A stretch of DNA of 64,000 nucleotides from Streptomyces genisteinicus (GTDB lineage Bacteria; Actinomycetota; Actinomycetes; Streptomycetales; Streptomycetaceae). The first letter of the stretch is position 1. Each line of letters begins with the position of its first letter. Both the position numbers and the translations under genes were made by a program. Under the pieces are notes generated by a model. It was not told the DNA's origin. It ran no database searches and saw only the letters and a list, made by a program, of their open reading frames with translations. Location of the stretch: NCBI RefSeq assembly GCF_014489615.1, contig NZ_CP060825.1:2521501-2585500 (forward strand), read 5' to 3'. Shown piece after piece: positions 33,563 to 43,566 of the stretch.

Positions 33563-35005
33563 ATGCGCTCGCACCTGCTCAACGACACGACGGCGGAGCA
33601 CTACCGGCGCTCCGTGACCGAAGGGGTCGAGCGCGTGGCGGCCAAACTCGCCTCCACCCGGCGGCCGTTCACCGGTGTCACCCCCGACCGGCTCGCCCCG
33701 GTGATCGCGGCGGTCGACCTGGACACGCCGCTCGCGGACGCCTCCGCCGCCCTGGACGAGCTGGAGGACGTGTACCTGCGCGACGCGGTCTACTTCCACA
33801 GCCCGCGCTACCTCGCCCACCTCAACTGCCCGGTGGTGATCCCCGCCGTGCTCGGCGAAGCGGTGCTCTCCGCCGTCAACTCCTCGCTGGACACCTGGGA
33901 CCAGAGCGCGGGCGGCACCCTGATCGAGCGCAAGCTCATCGACTGGACGTGCGCCCGCGCCGGCCTCGGCCCCGCCGCGGACGGCGTCTTCACCTCCGGC
34001 GGCAGCCAGTCCAACCTCCAGGCGCTGCTGCTCGCCCGCCAGGAGGCCAAGACCACCGACCTGTCGAAACTGCGCATCTTCGCCTCCGAGTGCAGCCACT
34101 TCAGCGTCCAGAAGTCCGCGAGCCTGCTCGGCCTCGGCCCGGAGGCCGTCGTCTCCGTCCCCGTCGACCGCGCCAAGCGCATGCAGACCGTGGCCCTCGA
34201 AGCCGAGCTCATGGGCTGCGTCAGCGAGGGCCTGGTGCCCATGGCGATCGTCGCGACCGCCGGGACCACCGACTTCGGCTCCATCGACCCGCTCCCCGGG
34301 ATCGCCGCGCTCGCCCGCCAGTACGAGACCTGGATGCACGTGGACGCCGCCTACGGCTGCGGGCTGCTGGTCTCCCCCACCCGCCGGCACCTCCTCGACG
34401 GCATCGAGCTGGCCGACTCGGTGACGGTCGACTACCACAAGTCCTTCTTCCAGCCGGTCAGTTCCTCCTCGCTGCTGGTCCGCGACGCCGCCACACTGCG
34501 GCACGCGACGTACCACGCCGAGTACCTGAACCCGCGCCGGACGATCGAGGAGAAGATCCCCAACCAGGTCGACAAGTCCCTCCAGACCACGCGCCGCTTC
34601 GACGCGCTCAAGCTCTGGATGACCCTGCGGGTGATGGGCGCCGACGGCGTCGGCGGCCTCTTCGACGAGGTCTGCGACCTCGCGGCGGCCGGCTGGGAAC
34701 TGCTCGCCGCCGACCCGCGGTACGACGTCGTCGTCCAGCCCCAGCTCTCCACCCTGGTCTACCGCTGGGTCCCGGAGGCCGACACCGGCCCGGACCTCGT
34801 CGACCGGGCCAACCTGCACGCCCGCAAGGCCCTGTTCGCCTCCGGCGAGGCCGTGGTGGCGGGCACCAAGGTGGCGGGCCGCCAGTACCTGAAGTTCACC
34901 CTGCTCAACCCCGAGACCACGACCGCGGACATCGCCGCCGTGCTCGACCTGATAGCCGGCCACGCCGAGCAGTTCCTTGGAGAGAACCTTGTCCACGCTT
35001 CCTGA
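33563..35005 (+). CDS. desA: lysine decarboxylase, desferrioxamine pathway
   Basis: 480 residues of the group II PLP decarboxylase family. PLP-binding Lys293 sits in '[19 protein letters not shown]', with '[22 protein letters not shown]' and '[16 protein letters not shown]' (Asp/Ala PLP contacts). It converts L-lysine to cadaverine, the first step of desferrioxamine biosynthesis. The iron box lies upstream. It overlaps desB by 17 bp, indicating tight coupling. Confidence 0.95.
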   Translation: MRSHLLNDTTAEHYRRSVTEGVERVAAKLASTRRPFTGVTPDRLAPVIAAVDLDTPLADASAALDELEDVYLRDAVYFHSPRYLAHLNCPVVIPAVLGEAVLSAVNSSLDTWDQSAGGTLIERKLIDWTCARAGLGPAADGVFTSGGSQSNLQALLLARQEAKTTDLSKLRIFASECSHFSVQKSASLLGLGPEAVVSVPVDRAKRMQTVALEAELMGCVSEGLVPMAIVATAGTTDFGSIDPLPGIAALARQYETWMHVDAAYGCGLLVSPTRRHLLDGIELADSVTVDYHKSFFQPVSSSSLLVRDAATLRHATYHAEYLNPRRTIEEKIPNQVDKSLQTTRRFDALKLWMTLRVMGADGVGGLFDEVCDLAAAGWELLAADPRYDVVVQPQLSTLVYRWVPEADTGPDLVDRANLHARKALFASGEAVVAGTKVAGRQYLKFTLLNPETTTADIAAVLDLIAGHAEQFLGENLVHAS

Positions 35006-36281
35006 CGCCCGTGGGACGCACGCCCGCGAGAGTTACGACTTCATCGGGATCGGGCTCGGTCCCTTCAATCTCGGCCTCGCCTGCCTGACCGAGCCGATCG
35101 ACACGCTGAACGGCCTGTTCATCGAGTCGAAGCCGGACTTCGAGTGGCACTCGGGGATGTTCCTCGACGGCGCCCACCTCCAGACGCCGTTCATGTCGGA
35201 CCTGGTCACCCTCGCCGACCCCACCTCGCCGTACTCCTTCCTCAACTACCTGAAGGAGAAGGGCCGGCTGTACTCGTTCTACATCCGCGAGAACTTCTAC
35301 CCCCTGCGCGTCGAGTACAACGACTACTGCCGCTGGGCCGCCGGCAAGCTGAGCAGCGTCCGCTTCGGCACCACCGTCACCTCCGTCGAGTACGACACCG
35401 AGGGCGAGGTGTACGTGGTGCGCACCGCCGACGACGCATTCACGGCCCGCCGCATCGTGCTCGGCACCGGGACGCCGCCGTACCTGCCCGAGTCCTGCCG
35501 CGGTGTCGGGGGCGACCTGCTGCACAACTCGCGGTACATGGAGCACAAGGAGTCGCTCCAGAAGAAGGACTCCATCACCCTGGTGGGCAGCGGCCAGAGC
35601 GCCGCCGAGATCTACTACGACCTGCTGTCGGAGATCGACGTCCACGGCTACCGGCTGAACTGGGTCACCCGCTCCCCGCGCTTCTTCCCGCTGGAGTACA
35701 CCAAGCTCACGCTGGAGATGACCTCCCCGGAGTACATCGACTACTTCCACGCGCTGCCGGAGGCCACCCGCTACCGGCTGGAGTCCCAGCAGAAGGGCCT
35801 CTTCAAGGGCATCGACTCGGAGCTGATCGACGCGATCTTCGACCTGCTCTACCAGAAGAACCTCTCCGGCCCGGTCCCCACCCGGCTGCTCACCAACTCC
35901 GCCCTGCACACGGTGGCCTACGAGGACGGCACGTACACCCTCGGCCTGCGCCAGGAGGAGCAGGGCAAGGACTACACCCTCGACACCGAGGGCCTGGTCC
36001 TGGCCACCGGATACAAGTACGCCACCCCGGACTTCCTGAAGCCGGTCGCCGACCGCATCCGGCTCGACGGCCAGGGGCGCTTCGACGTGGCCCGCAACTA
36101 CTCGATCGACACCGCCGGCCGGGAGATCTTCCTCCAGAACGCCGGTGTGCACACCCACTCGATCACCTCGCCCGACCTGGGCATGGGCCCCTACCGCAAC
36201 GCGTACATCATCCGCGAGCTGCTCGGCAGCGAGTACTACGCCGTGGAGAAGTCGATCGCCTTCCAGGAGTTCTCCGTATGA
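34989..36281 (+). CDS. desB: cadaverine N-hydroxylase (FAD monooxygenase)
   Basis: About 430 residues from TTG 34989, chosen because GGAGAG lies four bases upstream; TTG 34977 is possible. IucD/SidA-type N-hydroxylating monooxygenase: FAD-binding '[16 protein letters not shown]', NADPH-binding '[15 protein letters not shown]' and '[15 protein letters not shown]' near the C-terminus. It hydroxylates cadaverine to N-hydroxycadaverine with FADH2/NADPH and O2. It overlaps desC (ATGA). Confidence 0.95.
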   Translation: MSTLPDARGTHARESYDFIGIGLGPFNLGLACLTEPIDTLNGLFIESKPDFEWHSGMFLDGAHLQTPFMSDLVTLADPTSPYSFLNYLKEKGRLYSFYIRENFYPLRVEYNDYCRWAAGKLSSVRFGTTVTSVEYDTEGEVYVVRTADDAFTARRIVLGTGTPPYLPESCRGVGGDLLHNSRYMEHKESLQKKDSITLVGSGQSAAEIYYDLLSEIDVHGYRLNWVTRSPRFFPLEYTKLTLEMTSPEYIDYFHALPEATRYRLESQQKGLFKGIDSELIDAIFDLLYQKNLSGPVPTRLLTNSALHTVAYEDGTYTLGLRQEEQGKDYTLDTEGLVLATGYKYATPDFLKPVADRIRLDGQGRFDVARNYSIDTAGREIFLQNAGVHTHSITSPDLGMGPYRNAYIIRELLGSEYYAVEKSIAFQEFSV

Positions 36282-36826
36282 CCCCCGCCGTCCCCGGCGC
36301 CCTCACCGTCCGGCCGCTCGACCCGCAGGGCGACGCGGAGCTGCTGCACCGCTGGATCACCCACCCGAAAGCCGCGTTCTGGATGATGCAGGACGCACGG
36401 CTGGAGGACATCGAGCGCGAGTACATGCGCATCGCCGCCCATGAGCACCACCAGGCCTTCATCGGCCTCCACGACGGCGAACCCGCCTTCCTGATGGAGA
36501 GCTACGACCCGCGGTACGTCGAGCTGGAGGGCCTGTACGAGCCCGAGCCGGGCGACATCGGCATGCACTTCCTGGTCGCGCCGACCGACACCCCCGTCCG
36601 CGGCTTCACCCTGGCCGTGATCACCGCGGTGATGCGGGAGCTCTTCGCCGACCCCGCCGTCCGGCGCGTGGTCGTCGAGCCCGACGTCTCCAACGCCGCC
36701 GTCCACCGCCTCAACGAGGCGGTCGGCTTCGTCGCCGCCGAGAAGATCGTCAAACCCGAGAAGGAGGCACTGCTGAGTTTCTGCACCCGCGAACAGTTCG
36801 CCACCGCCACGGGAGCCGCCGTATGA
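36278..36826 (+). CDS. desC: N-hydroxycadaverine acyltransferase (GNAT-like)
   Basis: 182 residues, IucB/RhbD-like acyltransferase: '[57 protein letters not shown]' and '[48 protein letters not shown]'. It acetylates or succinylates N-hydroxycadaverine using the corresponding acyl-CoA. 4-bp overlaps with both desB and desD show a coupled operon. Confidence 0.95.
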   Translation: MTPAVPGALTVRPLDPQGDAELLHRWITHPKAAFWMMQDARLEDIEREYMRIAAHEHHQAFIGLHDGEPAFLMESYDPRYVELEGLYEPEPGDIGMHFLVAPTDTPVRGFTLAVITAVMRELFADPAVRRVVVEPDVSNAAVHRLNEAVGFVAAEKIVKPEKEALLSFCTREQFATATGAAV

Positions 36827-38607
36827 ACCCTGCCGCCCACCACCCCGTCGCCCACCTCACCCCGGCCCGCTGGGCCGACGCCAACCGGCAGCTGATCCGC
36901 AAGGCACTCGCCGAGTTCGCCCACGAACGGCTGCTGGCCCCGGAACCGGCCCCGGACGGCTGGCGGGTGCTCAGCGACGACGGCGCCACCGAGTACCGCT
37001 TCCGCGCCCGGCGCTACGCGCTCGACCACTGGCAGGTGGAGGCCGACTCGATCACCCGCCACCGCGACGGCGCGGAACTGCCGCTCGACGCCCTCCGGTT
37101 CGTCATCGAGATGCGCGGCGCGCTCGGCCTCAGCGACGAGATCCTGCCGGTCTACCTGGAGGAGATCTCCTCCACCCTCTCCGGCACCGCCTACAAGTCC
37201 GCCAAGCCCCGGATCACCGCCGCCGAGCTGGCACGGGCGGACTTCCAGGCGATCGAGACCGGGATGACCGAGGGCCACCCCTGCTTCGTCGCCAACAACG
37301 GCCGGCTCGGCTTCGGCATCGACGAGTACCACGCCTACGCCCCCGAGGCAGCCTCCGGCATCCACCTGGTGTGGCTCGCCGCCCACCGCGACCGGGCCGC
37401 CTTCACCGCGGGCGCCGGCGTCGAGTACGAGACGTTCCTGCGCGCCGAACTCGGCGACGAATGCGTCGACGGCTTCGCCAGGACCCTCGCCGACCAGGGG
37501 CTGAACCCGGACGACTACCTGCTGATGCCGGTGCACCCCTGGCAGTGGTGGAACAAGCTGTCGGTCACCTTCGCCGCCGAGATCGCCCAGCAGCGCCTGG
37601 TGTACCTCGGCACGGGCGACGACACCTACCTCGCCCAGCAGTCGATCCGCACCTTCTTCAACACCAGCGACCCGTCGAAGCACTATGTGAAGACGGCCAT
37701 GTCCGTGCTGAACATGGGCTTCATGCGGGGCCTGTCGGCCGCCTACATGGAGGCCACACCCGCCATCAACGACTGGCTGGCCCAGCTGATCGACGGGGAC
37801 GACGTGCTGCGCTCCGCGCGCTTCTCGATCATCCGGGAGTGCGCCGCGGTCGGCTACCGGCACCTGGAGTACGAGGCCGCCACCGACCGGTACTCCCCGT
37901 ACCGCAAGATGCTCGCCGCGCTCTGGCGCGAGAGCCCGGTGCCCACCCTCGGCGAGGGGCAGCGGGCGACCACCATGGCCGCCCTGCTGCACACCGACCA
38001 CGAGGGCGCGTCGTTCGCGGGCGCGCTGATCGCCGGCTCGGGCCTGGCCCCGGCCGAGTGGCTGCGGCGCTACCTGGACGCCTACCTGCTGCCGGTGCTG
38101 CACACCTTCTACGCGTACGACCTGGTGTTCATGCCGCACGGGGAGAACGTGATCCTGGTCCTCGACGAGAGCGGCGCGGTCGACCGGGCGGTCTTCAAGG
38201 ACATCGCCGAGGAGATCGCGGTCATGGACCCGCACGCGGTGCTCCCGCCGGCCGTGGAGCGCATCCGCGTCGACGTGCCGGACGAGACGAAGCTGCTGTC
38301 GGTCTTCACCGACGTCTTCGACTGCTTCCTGCGCTTCCTCGGCGCCACGCTCGCCGCCGAGGACGTGCTGGACGAGGACGCCTTCTGGGGCACGGTCGCC
38401 GCCTGCGTGCGGGGCTACCAGGAGTCGGTGCCGCAGTTCGCGGACCGGTTCGCCCAGTACGACATGTTCGCCGGGGAGTTCGCGCTGTCCTGCCTGAACC
38501 GGCTCCAGCTGCGCAACAACCAGCAGATGGTGGACCTGGCCGACCCGTCGGCCGCGCTCCAGTTCGTCGGCACGCTGGAGAACCCGATCGCACGGTTCGC
38601 CGCGTAG
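36823..38607 (+). CDS. desD: NIS siderophore synthetase
   Basis: 594 residues, IucA/IucC-type NRPS-independent synthetase. Landmarks: 'GHPCFVANNGRLGFGIDEYHAYAPE', 'LMPVHPWQWWNKL', 'STLRTFF'-like 'SIRTFFNTSDPSKHYVKTAMSVLNMGFMRG' and C-terminal 'LPVLHTFYAYDLVFMPHGENVILVLDESGAVDRAVFKDIAEEI'. It ATP-dependently condenses and cyclises N-hydroxy-N-succinylcadaverine to desferrioxamine E, or with acetyl units to B. Last gene of desABCD; two stem-loops follow. Confidence 0.96.
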   Translation: MNPAAHHPVAHLTPARWADANRQLIRKALAEFAHERLLAPEPAPDGWRVLSDDGATEYRFRARRYALDHWQVEADSITRHRDGAELPLDALRFVIEMRGALGLSDEILPVYLEEISSTLSGTAYKSAKPRITAAELARADFQAIETGMTEGHPCFVANNGRLGFGIDEYHAYAPEAASGIHLVWLAAHRDRAAFTAGAGVEYETFLRAELGDECVDGFARTLADQGLNPDDYLLMPVHPWQWWNKLSVTFAAEIAQQRLVYLGTGDDTYLAQQSIRTFFNTSDPSKHYVKTAMSVLNMGFMRGLSAAYMEATPAINDWLAQLIDGDDVLRSARFSIIRECAAVGYRHLEYEAATDRYSPYRKMLAALWRESPVPTLGEGQRATTMAALLHTDHEGASFAGALIAGSGLAPAEWLRRYLDAYLLPVLHTFYAYDLVFMPHGENVILVLDESGAVDRAVFKDIAEEIAVMDPHAVLPPAVERIRVDVPDETKLLSVFTDVFDCFLRFLGATLAAEDVLDEDAFWGTVAACVRGYQESVPQFADRFAQYDMFAGEFALSCLNRLQLRNNQQMVDLADPSAALQFVGTLENPIARFAA

Positions 38608-38610
38608 GCC

Positions 38611-38644
38611 CTGCCGTCCGGGCCCGCCGGGCTCCGGACGGCAG
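38611..38644 (+). terminator. terminator after desD
   Basis: 11-bp stem CTGCCGTCCGG/CCGGACGGCAG with a 12-nt GC-rich loop, starting 3 bp after the desD stop. Confidence 0.75.
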
Positions 38645-38670
38645 GCCGGACGTGGCGCACCCCCGTCGGC

Positions 38671-38711
38671 CGGAGGGTGCTCCCGGGTACGGTCCCCGGG
38701 AGCACCCTCCG
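38671..38711. terminator. second stem-loop between desD and DUF4429 gene
   Basis: Perfect 17-bp stem (38671-38687 with 38695-38711) and 7-nt loop. Too far from the promoter side of the next gene to be an obvious riboswitch; most likely a backup terminator. Confidence 0.65.
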
Positions 38712-38803
38712 GTGCTCTGCCCGGGCGCGACGGGGCTCCGCCCGGGCCCGTCGGGTCCCGAGGGCCCCCTCCCCCGCGCCGGTGCCGGTGGAAGAATCCC
38801 CCC

Positions 38804-39700
38804 GTGGCAGAAATCATCCAGAAGGACGGGACCTGGACCTTCGACGGGGACACGGTGCGCATCGTGCCCGGCAGCGACAAGGGGGTGGGCAGACTCCGCC
38901 GCACGCTCGGCGAGATCGAGGTGCCGATACGCGCGCTGGCCGGCGTCTCCTACGAGCCGGGCAGGAAGTCGGGACGGCTCCGCCTGCGCCTGCGGGACGG
39001 CGCCGATCCCCTGACGCAGCTCACCGGCGGCACGCTGGACGAGGCGTCCGACCCCTACCGCCTGACCGTGGACGCCGACCGCGCCGGAGTCGCCGAGTAC
39101 CTCGTGGACGAGGTGCGCACCGCACTGCTGCTGGACCAGGTGCCGTCCGGGCGGGCCGAGGCCTATCTGCTCGCGGGCCCCCCGGTCCCGCTGACCGTCT
39201 CCGCGGGCGACGGGACGGCGACCTTCGACGGGGAGAGCGTCCGGCTGGAGTGGAAGTGGCAGGCCGAGGAGTCCAAGCGGTCGGGCGGTCCGCGCACGCT
39301 GCCGCTGGCGGAGGTGAGCGCCGTCGAATGGCTGCGTCCGGCGTCGCTGGAGAACGGCTTCCTGCGCTTCAGCGGCCCCTGGGCGAACGGGAAGCGCCCG
39401 GAACCGAAGTACGACCCCTACGCCGTCGAGCTGTGGGGCTTCCGGAACGACCCGCTGATGGCGCTGCTGGGCGCGGCCGTGGTGGCACGGATGCCGCACC
39501 CCTACGCGCCCGCCGAGGCCGCCCCCGCCCTGCCCCCGGCGGCCGGCGAGCCGGCTCTCCCGGCGTCCGGCGGGCCGGCCGGCGACGACCACGACACCCT
39601 GCTGCGGCGGCTGCGGGAACTGGGCGAGCTGCGCACGGCGGGCATCCTCACCGAGGAGGAGTTCACCACCGCGAAAGCGGCGGTCCTGCGAAGGATGTGA
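38804..39700 (+). CDS. DUF4429 / SHOCT-domain protein
   Basis: 298 residues from GTG 38804. Two DUF4429-type repeats: 'GTWTFDGDTVRIVPGSDKGVGRLRRTLGEIEVPIRALAGVSYEPG' and 'GTATFDGESVRLEWKWQAEESKRSGGPRTLPLAEVSAVEWLRP'. They are followed by a Pro/Ala linker and a C-terminal SHOCT motif 'DTLLRRLRELGELRTAGILTEEEFTTAKAAVL'. Function unknown; such proteins are soluble and widespread in Streptomyces. It lies between the des cluster and glmS. Confidence 0.85.
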   Translation: MAEIIQKDGTWTFDGDTVRIVPGSDKGVGRLRRTLGEIEVPIRALAGVSYEPGRKSGRLRLRLRDGADPLTQLTGGTLDEASDPYRLTVDADRAGVAEYLVDEVRTALLLDQVPSGRAEAYLLAGPPVPLTVSAGDGTATFDGESVRLEWKWQAEESKRSGGPRTLPLAEVSAVEWLRPASLENGFLRFSGPWANGKRPEPKYDPYAVELWGFRNDPLMALLGAAVVARMPHPYAPAEAAPALPPAAGEPALPASGGPAGDDHDTLLRRLRELGELRTAGILTEEEFTTAKAAVLRRM

Positions 39701-39729
39701 CCGCGCCTGCCCGGAATCGGGCAGGATTC

Positions 39730-40044
39730 TTGCAAAGAGGCCTCTCCTCACTCCAATATCTACGGGTGCTCGAACACCGCCCGTCGTCCCACGACGACCT
39801 CGTCGACCACCTGGTGCGCAGCACCGCGCTCCAGCGCGGCGAAGCGGCCCGGGTGGTGCTCGACGTGCTGGCGTACTTCGACGAGACGACGGAGGAGTTC
39901 GTCCGCCGCCGCCACCGCGAGCTCCAGTCCGGCGGCGCGGTGAACGCCGAGATCTTCGAGCGCATCGCGGCCGAGCTGCCGCACCGCGCCGTGGCGCCGC
40001 CGGAGCTCTCGCTCCGGCAGCTGCGCCGCATGGTCTACGGCTGA
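39730..40044 (+). CDS. small conserved hypothetical protein
   Basis: About 104 residues from TTG 39730 (GTG 39766 also possible): 'LQRGLSSLQYLRVLEHRPSSHDDLVDHLVRSTALQRGEAARVVLDVLAYFDETTEEFVRRRHRELQSGG'. It is helical and acidic-basic mixed, with no motif I know. No strong ribosome site precedes either start, so the start is uncertain. It lies 55 bp upstream of glmS in the same direction. Confidence 0.6.
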   Translation: MQRGLSSLQYLRVLEHRPSSHDDLVDHLVRSTALQRGEAARVVLDVLAYFDETTEEFVRRRHRELQSGGAVNAEIFERIAAELPHRAVAPPELSLRQLRRMVYG

Positions 40045-40099
40045 GCCGGCCCGCCGTCCGCGGCGAGCACACCACTGAACTACGGAGGGGCAAGTCTCT

Positions 40100-41917
40100 A
40101 TGTGCGGAATCGTCGGTTACATCGGCAGGCGCGACGTGGCTCCGCTGCTGCTGGAGGGTCTGCAGCGGCTGGAGTACCGGGGGTACGACTCGGCGGGCGT
40201 GGTGATCAACAGCCCCAAGGCCGCCGCGCTGAAGATGGTCAAGGCCAAGGGCCGGGTGCGCGACCTGGAGGCCCGCGTGCCCAAGCGCTTCGCCGGCACC
40301 ACCGGCATCGCCCACACCCGCTGGGCCACCCACGGCGCGCCGAGCGACATCAACTCGCACCCGCACCTGGACGCCGACAACAAGGTCGCCGTGGTCCACA
40401 ACGGCATCGTGGACAACGCGGCCGAGCTGCGCGCCAAGCTGGAGTCCGACGGCATCGTCTTCCTCTCGGAGACCGACACCGAGGTCATCACCCACCTGAT
40501 CGCCCGCTCCCAGGCCACCACCCTGGAGGAGAAGGTCCGCGAGGCCCTCAAGGTGATCGAGGGCACGTACGGCATCGCCGTCATGCACGCCGACTTCCCC
40601 GACCGCATCGTCGTCGCCCGCAACGGCTCCCCGGTCGTCCTCGGCATCGGCGACAAGGAGATGTTCGTCGCCTCCGACATCGCCGCGCTGGTGACCCACA
40701 CCCGCCAGATCGTCACCCTCGACGACGGCGAGATGGCCACCCTCAAGGCCGACGACTTCCGCACCTACACGACCACCGGCGCGACGACCACCGCCACCCC
40801 GGAGACCGTGGAGTGGGAGGCCGCCTCCTACGACATGGGCGGCCACGACACGTACATGCACAAGGAGATCAGCGAGCAGCCCGACGCGGTCGACCGCGTG
40901 CTGCGCGGCCGCATCGACGACCGGTTCAACACCGTCCACCTGGGCGGCCTGAACCTGGACCCGCGCGAGGCCCGCGGCATCCGCCGGGTCAAGATCCTCG
41001 GCTGCGGCACCTCGTACCACGCCGGTCTCATCGGCGCCGGTCTCATCGAGTCGCTGGCCCGCATCCCCGCGGACGCCGAGCCCGCGTCCGAGTTCCGCTA
41101 CCGCAACCCGGTCGTGGACCCCGACACGCTCTACATCGCCGTCTCCCAGTCCGGTGAGACCTACGACGTCCTCGCGGCCGTCCAGGAGCTCAAGCGCAAG
41201 GGCGGCCGGGTGCTCGGCGTCGTCAACGTCGTCGGCTCGGCGATCGCCCGCGAGGCGGACGGCGGCACCTACGTGCACGCCGGACCCGAGGTCTGCGTCG
41301 TCTCCACCAAGTGCTTCACCAACACGGTCGTCGCGTTCGCGCTGATCGCCCTGCACCTCGGCCGCATCCGCGACCTGTCGGTCGCCGAGGGCCGCCGGAT
41401 CATCGAGGGCCTGCGCAAGCTGCCGGGCCAGATCAGCGAGATCCTGGAGACCGAGGGCGAGATCAAGAAGCTGGCCGAGCAGTACGCGGACGCCAAGTCG
41501 ATGATGTTCATCGGCCGGGTGCGCGGCTACCCGGTCGCGCTGGAGGCCTCCCTGAAGCTCAAGGAGATCTCCTACATCCACGCCGAGGCCTACCCGGCCT
41601 CCGAGCTCAAGCACGGCCCGCTCGCCCTGATCGAGCCCGCGCTGCCGACCGTCGCGATCGTGCCGGACGACGAGCTGCTGGAGAAGAACCGCGCCGCGAT
41701 GGAGGAGATCAAGGCCCGCTCCGGCCGGATACTGGCCGTCGCCCACCGCGAGCAGGAGAAGGCCGACCACACCATCGTGGTGCCGAAGAACGAGGACGAG
41801 CTGGACCCGATCCTGATGGGCATCCCGCTCCAGCTCCTCGCCTACCACACCGCCCTCGCCCTCGGCCGGGACATCGACAAGCCGCGCAACCTGGCGAAGT
41901 CGGTCACCGTCGAGTAG
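40100..41917 (+). CDS. glmS: glutamine-fructose-6-phosphate aminotransferase
   Basis: 605 residues. N-terminal glutaminase with nucleophile Cys2 ('MCGIVGYIGRRDVAPLLLEGLQRLEYRGYDSAGV'), 'HTRWATHGAPSDINSHPH' and 'VVHNGIVDNAAELR'. Two SIS isomerase domains: 'RVKILGCGTSYHAGLIGAGLIES' and 'SMMFIGRVRGYPVALEASLKLKEISYIHAEAYPASELKHGPLALIE'. It makes glucosamine-6-phosphate from fructose-6-phosphate and glutamine, the entry to peptidoglycan precursors. Streptomyces often carry two copies; this locus, near des and adpA, matches the second copy in S. coelicolor by my recollection. GGAGG-type ribosome site upstream. Confidence 0.96.
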   Translation: MCGIVGYIGRRDVAPLLLEGLQRLEYRGYDSAGVVINSPKAAALKMVKAKGRVRDLEARVPKRFAGTTGIAHTRWATHGAPSDINSHPHLDADNKVAVVHNGIVDNAAELRAKLESDGIVFLSETDTEVITHLIARSQATTLEEKVREALKVIEGTYGIAVMHADFPDRIVVARNGSPVVLGIGDKEMFVASDIAALVTHTRQIVTLDDGEMATLKADDFRTYTTTGATTTATPETVEWEAASYDMGGHDTYMHKEISEQPDAVDRVLRGRIDDRFNTVHLGGLNLDPREARGIRRVKILGCGTSYHAGLIGAGLIESLARIPADAEPASEFRYRNPVVDPDTLYIAVSQSGETYDVLAAVQELKRKGGRVLGVVNVVGSAIAREADGGTYVHAGPEVCVVSTKCFTNTVVAFALIALHLGRIRDLSVAEGRRIIEGLRKLPGQISEILETEGEIKKLAEQYADAKSMMFIGRVRGYPVALEASLKLKEISYIHAEAYPASELKHGPLALIEPALPTVAIVPDDELLEKNRAAMEEIKARSGRILAVAHREQEKADHTIVVPKNEDELDPILMGIPLQLLAYHTALALGRDIDKPRNLAKSVTVE

Positions 41918-41943
41918 TCCGGGCAGTCGCCCGCACAGGACGC

Positions 41944-41977
41944 GAGAACGCCCCCTGCCTGCGCAGGGGGCGTTCTC
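41944..41977 (+). terminator. terminator of glmS
   Basis: Perfect 15-bp stem (41944-41958 with 41963-41977) and tetraloop CTGC, 27 bp after the glmS stop. It may serve both this gene and the convergent transporter gene. Confidence 0.8.
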
Positions 41978-42020
41978 CGTGCCGCCGGCGCGTGACCCCG
42001 CGCGCCGGCCCTCGGGCCGC

Positions 42021-42593
42021 TCAGCCGGTGGCCGTCACTCCCCGGCCTGCGGCACGCCCGGTGAACGTGGGCCACTTGGCGAGCGCCGCGGTCGCTCCGT
42101 ACCAGGCGAGCAGGCCCGCGGCCGCGCCGACCCAGCCGCCCGCCTTCGCGAGCCCCTCGTTGCCCGCGAAGGCGGCGATGCCGCCGAGCAGCAGGGACAG
42201 GAAGAGCAGTCCGTAGACGCCCTGGCCGAGCACCCCGGTGCCCGACGACGCGGCGGTCAGGGTCAGCGCCAGCAGCGCCCACAGCAGCAGGAACAGGCCC
42301 GCGGCCTCGGCCGACACCTCGGAGCCCACACCGGTGCCCCAGGTGAACCAGAACGCCCCGAGACCGGCGTACGCCGTCCCCGACGCGCCGTCGCCCGCCC
42401 GGAATTCGAGCAGTCCGACGATGAAGAGCGTGACTCCGCCGACCCAGGTGGCGACGGCCGCGGCGTCCGCCGCACCCACGTTGTCGATCACCCCGGTCGC
42501 GCCGGCGCCGAAAGCCAGCAGAGTCAGTCCGAGTGCGAGACGGCCGAGTGTCGCGGTCGATCCGGCGCTTCCCGCAGAGACGTCGTTGTCCAC
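42021..42593 (-). CDS. GPR1/FUN34/YaaH-family (SatP-like) membrane protein
   Basis: 190 residues from GTG 42593 (AAGGGAG six bases upstream). Six predicted membrane helices, starting 'ATLGRLALGLTLLAFGAGATGVID', with 'ATWVGGVTLFIVGLLEFRAGDGASGTAYAGLGAFWFTWG' in the middle, the spacing of the acetate/succinate transporter family. Probable acetate or short acid permease, but the canonical NPAPLGL motif is not exact here (ATLGRLALG). It is convergent with glmS. Substrate unproven. Confidence 0.8.
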   Translation of the reverse strand: MDNDVSAGSAGSTATLGRLALGLTLLAFGAGATGVIDNVGAADAAAVATWVGGVTLFIVGLLEFRAGDGASGTAYAGLGAFWFTWGTGVGSEVSAEAAGLFLLLWALLALTLTAASSGTGVLGQGVYGLLFLSLLLGGIAAFAGNEGLAKAGGWVGAAAGLLAWYGATAALAKWPTFTGRAAGRGVTATG

Positions 42594-43044
42594 GGCGGGC
42601 TCCCTTCGTGTCCGTGCAGTCGTGCTGCACCGTGCTGCCAAGCGCTGTTGACCCAGCGACCGATATGTACCCTTCACAAGCGCACAACCAACCTCGCGGA
42701 GGCACCCGGATTCACCTTTCTCCAGGGGGAGTTGACGCTGCCTCACCAGGGGGACCGGAGCGCCCGGGGTGACGGATGAGGCGCCCCTCCGGGGCCCCGG
42801 AGGCGGCCCGCCGGGGCAAGGCGCGGCACACGCGGAGGGCGGGGCTGGGGCAGGCGCACGCGGGCGCGCACGGAACGGCACGCACGGGGGCGGGGTGAGG
42901 TGCGCGGCACACGCGGGCAGGCGAAGGGCGCGGCACACACGTGGCGCACGGCGCACGGAAGGACGGGGGGCCGCACCCGGCGGCGGAACGCCCCGCTCCC
43001 GGAGCGGGACGGGCGGGCGCCGGGGCCGAACGCGGCCCCCGGCG
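42594..43044. other. gene-free region with short GC-rich repeats
   Basis: 451 bp without a supported gene. It has an 18-bp palindrome (42786-42803) and three copies of the GCGCGGCACAC motif. The frames here are GC-bias artefacts. A promoter for the transporter gene should lie near its start at 42593, but I cannot identify it confidently. Confidence 0.5.
42821..42938. repeat. dispersed short direct repeats
   Basis: GCGCGGCACACGCGG occurs at 42821-42835 and 42902-42916; the 11-mer GCGCGGCACAC recurs at 42928-42938. Spacing is irregular and the sequence is purine- and GC-rich, so slippage products are likely. Confidence 0.6.
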
Positions 43045-43045
43045 C
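43017..43045 (-). terminator. stem-loop at the end of the universal stress protein gene
   Basis: Imperfect stem GCGCCGGGGCCG pairing with CGGCCCCCGGCGC (one bulge), directly at the stop of the minus-strand gene. Confidence 0.5.
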
Positions 43046-43566
43046 TACGGGATGACGATCACCGGGCGCTGCGCTCGCCGCGCGAGCCGCCCGGCGACGG
43101 AGCCGAAGATCCGGCCGACGATGCCGTGCGTGGAACCGACCACGATCGCGTCGGCCGAGTACTCCCGGCCGACCTCCTCCAGTTCGTGGCAGATGTCGCC
43201 GCCGCGCTCGACGAGGATCCAGGGCACTTCGCTGAGATAGTCGGCACAGGCGAGCTCGAGGCCGAGCACCTCGGTGCGGTGGTCCGGGACGTCCACGAAG
43301 ACGGGCGGCTCGCAGCCCGCCCAGACGGTGGTCGGCAGCCGGTTGGCGACATGGACGATGATCAGACCCGAGCCCGACCGGCAGGCCATGCCGATGGCGT
43401 AGGCGAGCGCCCGCTCACTGGAGGTCGAACCGTCGAATCCGACGACGACTCCGTGCTGGAAGGCGGGATCGCAGGAGTGACATGACTCTTCTGCCGCTTG
43501 CAGGTCCGACAGGGGGTCGGCGACCTGCTTGCGGTCCGCGGGTTCGGGGATCTCGTGACCGGCCAT
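43045..43566 (-). CDS. universal stress protein (UspA family)
   Basis: 173 residues from ATG 43566. One Usp domain: 'VVVGFDGSTSSERALAYAIGMACRSGSGLIIVHVANRLP' and the ATP-binding end 'ADAIVVGSTHGIVGRIFGSVAGRLARRAQRPVIVIP', matching G-2x-G-9x-G(S/T). The N-terminal ~35 residues are a polar extension with 'CHSC' that I do not recognise. A nucleotide-binding stress protein. Confidence 0.92.
   Translation of the reverse strand: MAGHEIPEPADRKQVADPLSDLQAAEESCHSCDPAFQHGVVVGFDGSTSSERALAYAIGMACRSGSGLIIVHVANRLPTTVWAGCEPPVFVDVPDHRTEVLGLELACADYLSEVPWILVERGGDICHELEEVGREYSADAIVVGSTHGIVGRIFGSVAGRLARRAQRPVIVIP

Noticed and set aside
42700..43040. CRISPR-like array in the GC-rich repeats
   Set aside because: Only two 15-bp copies and one 11-bp copy, irregular spacing, no unique spacers of equal length.
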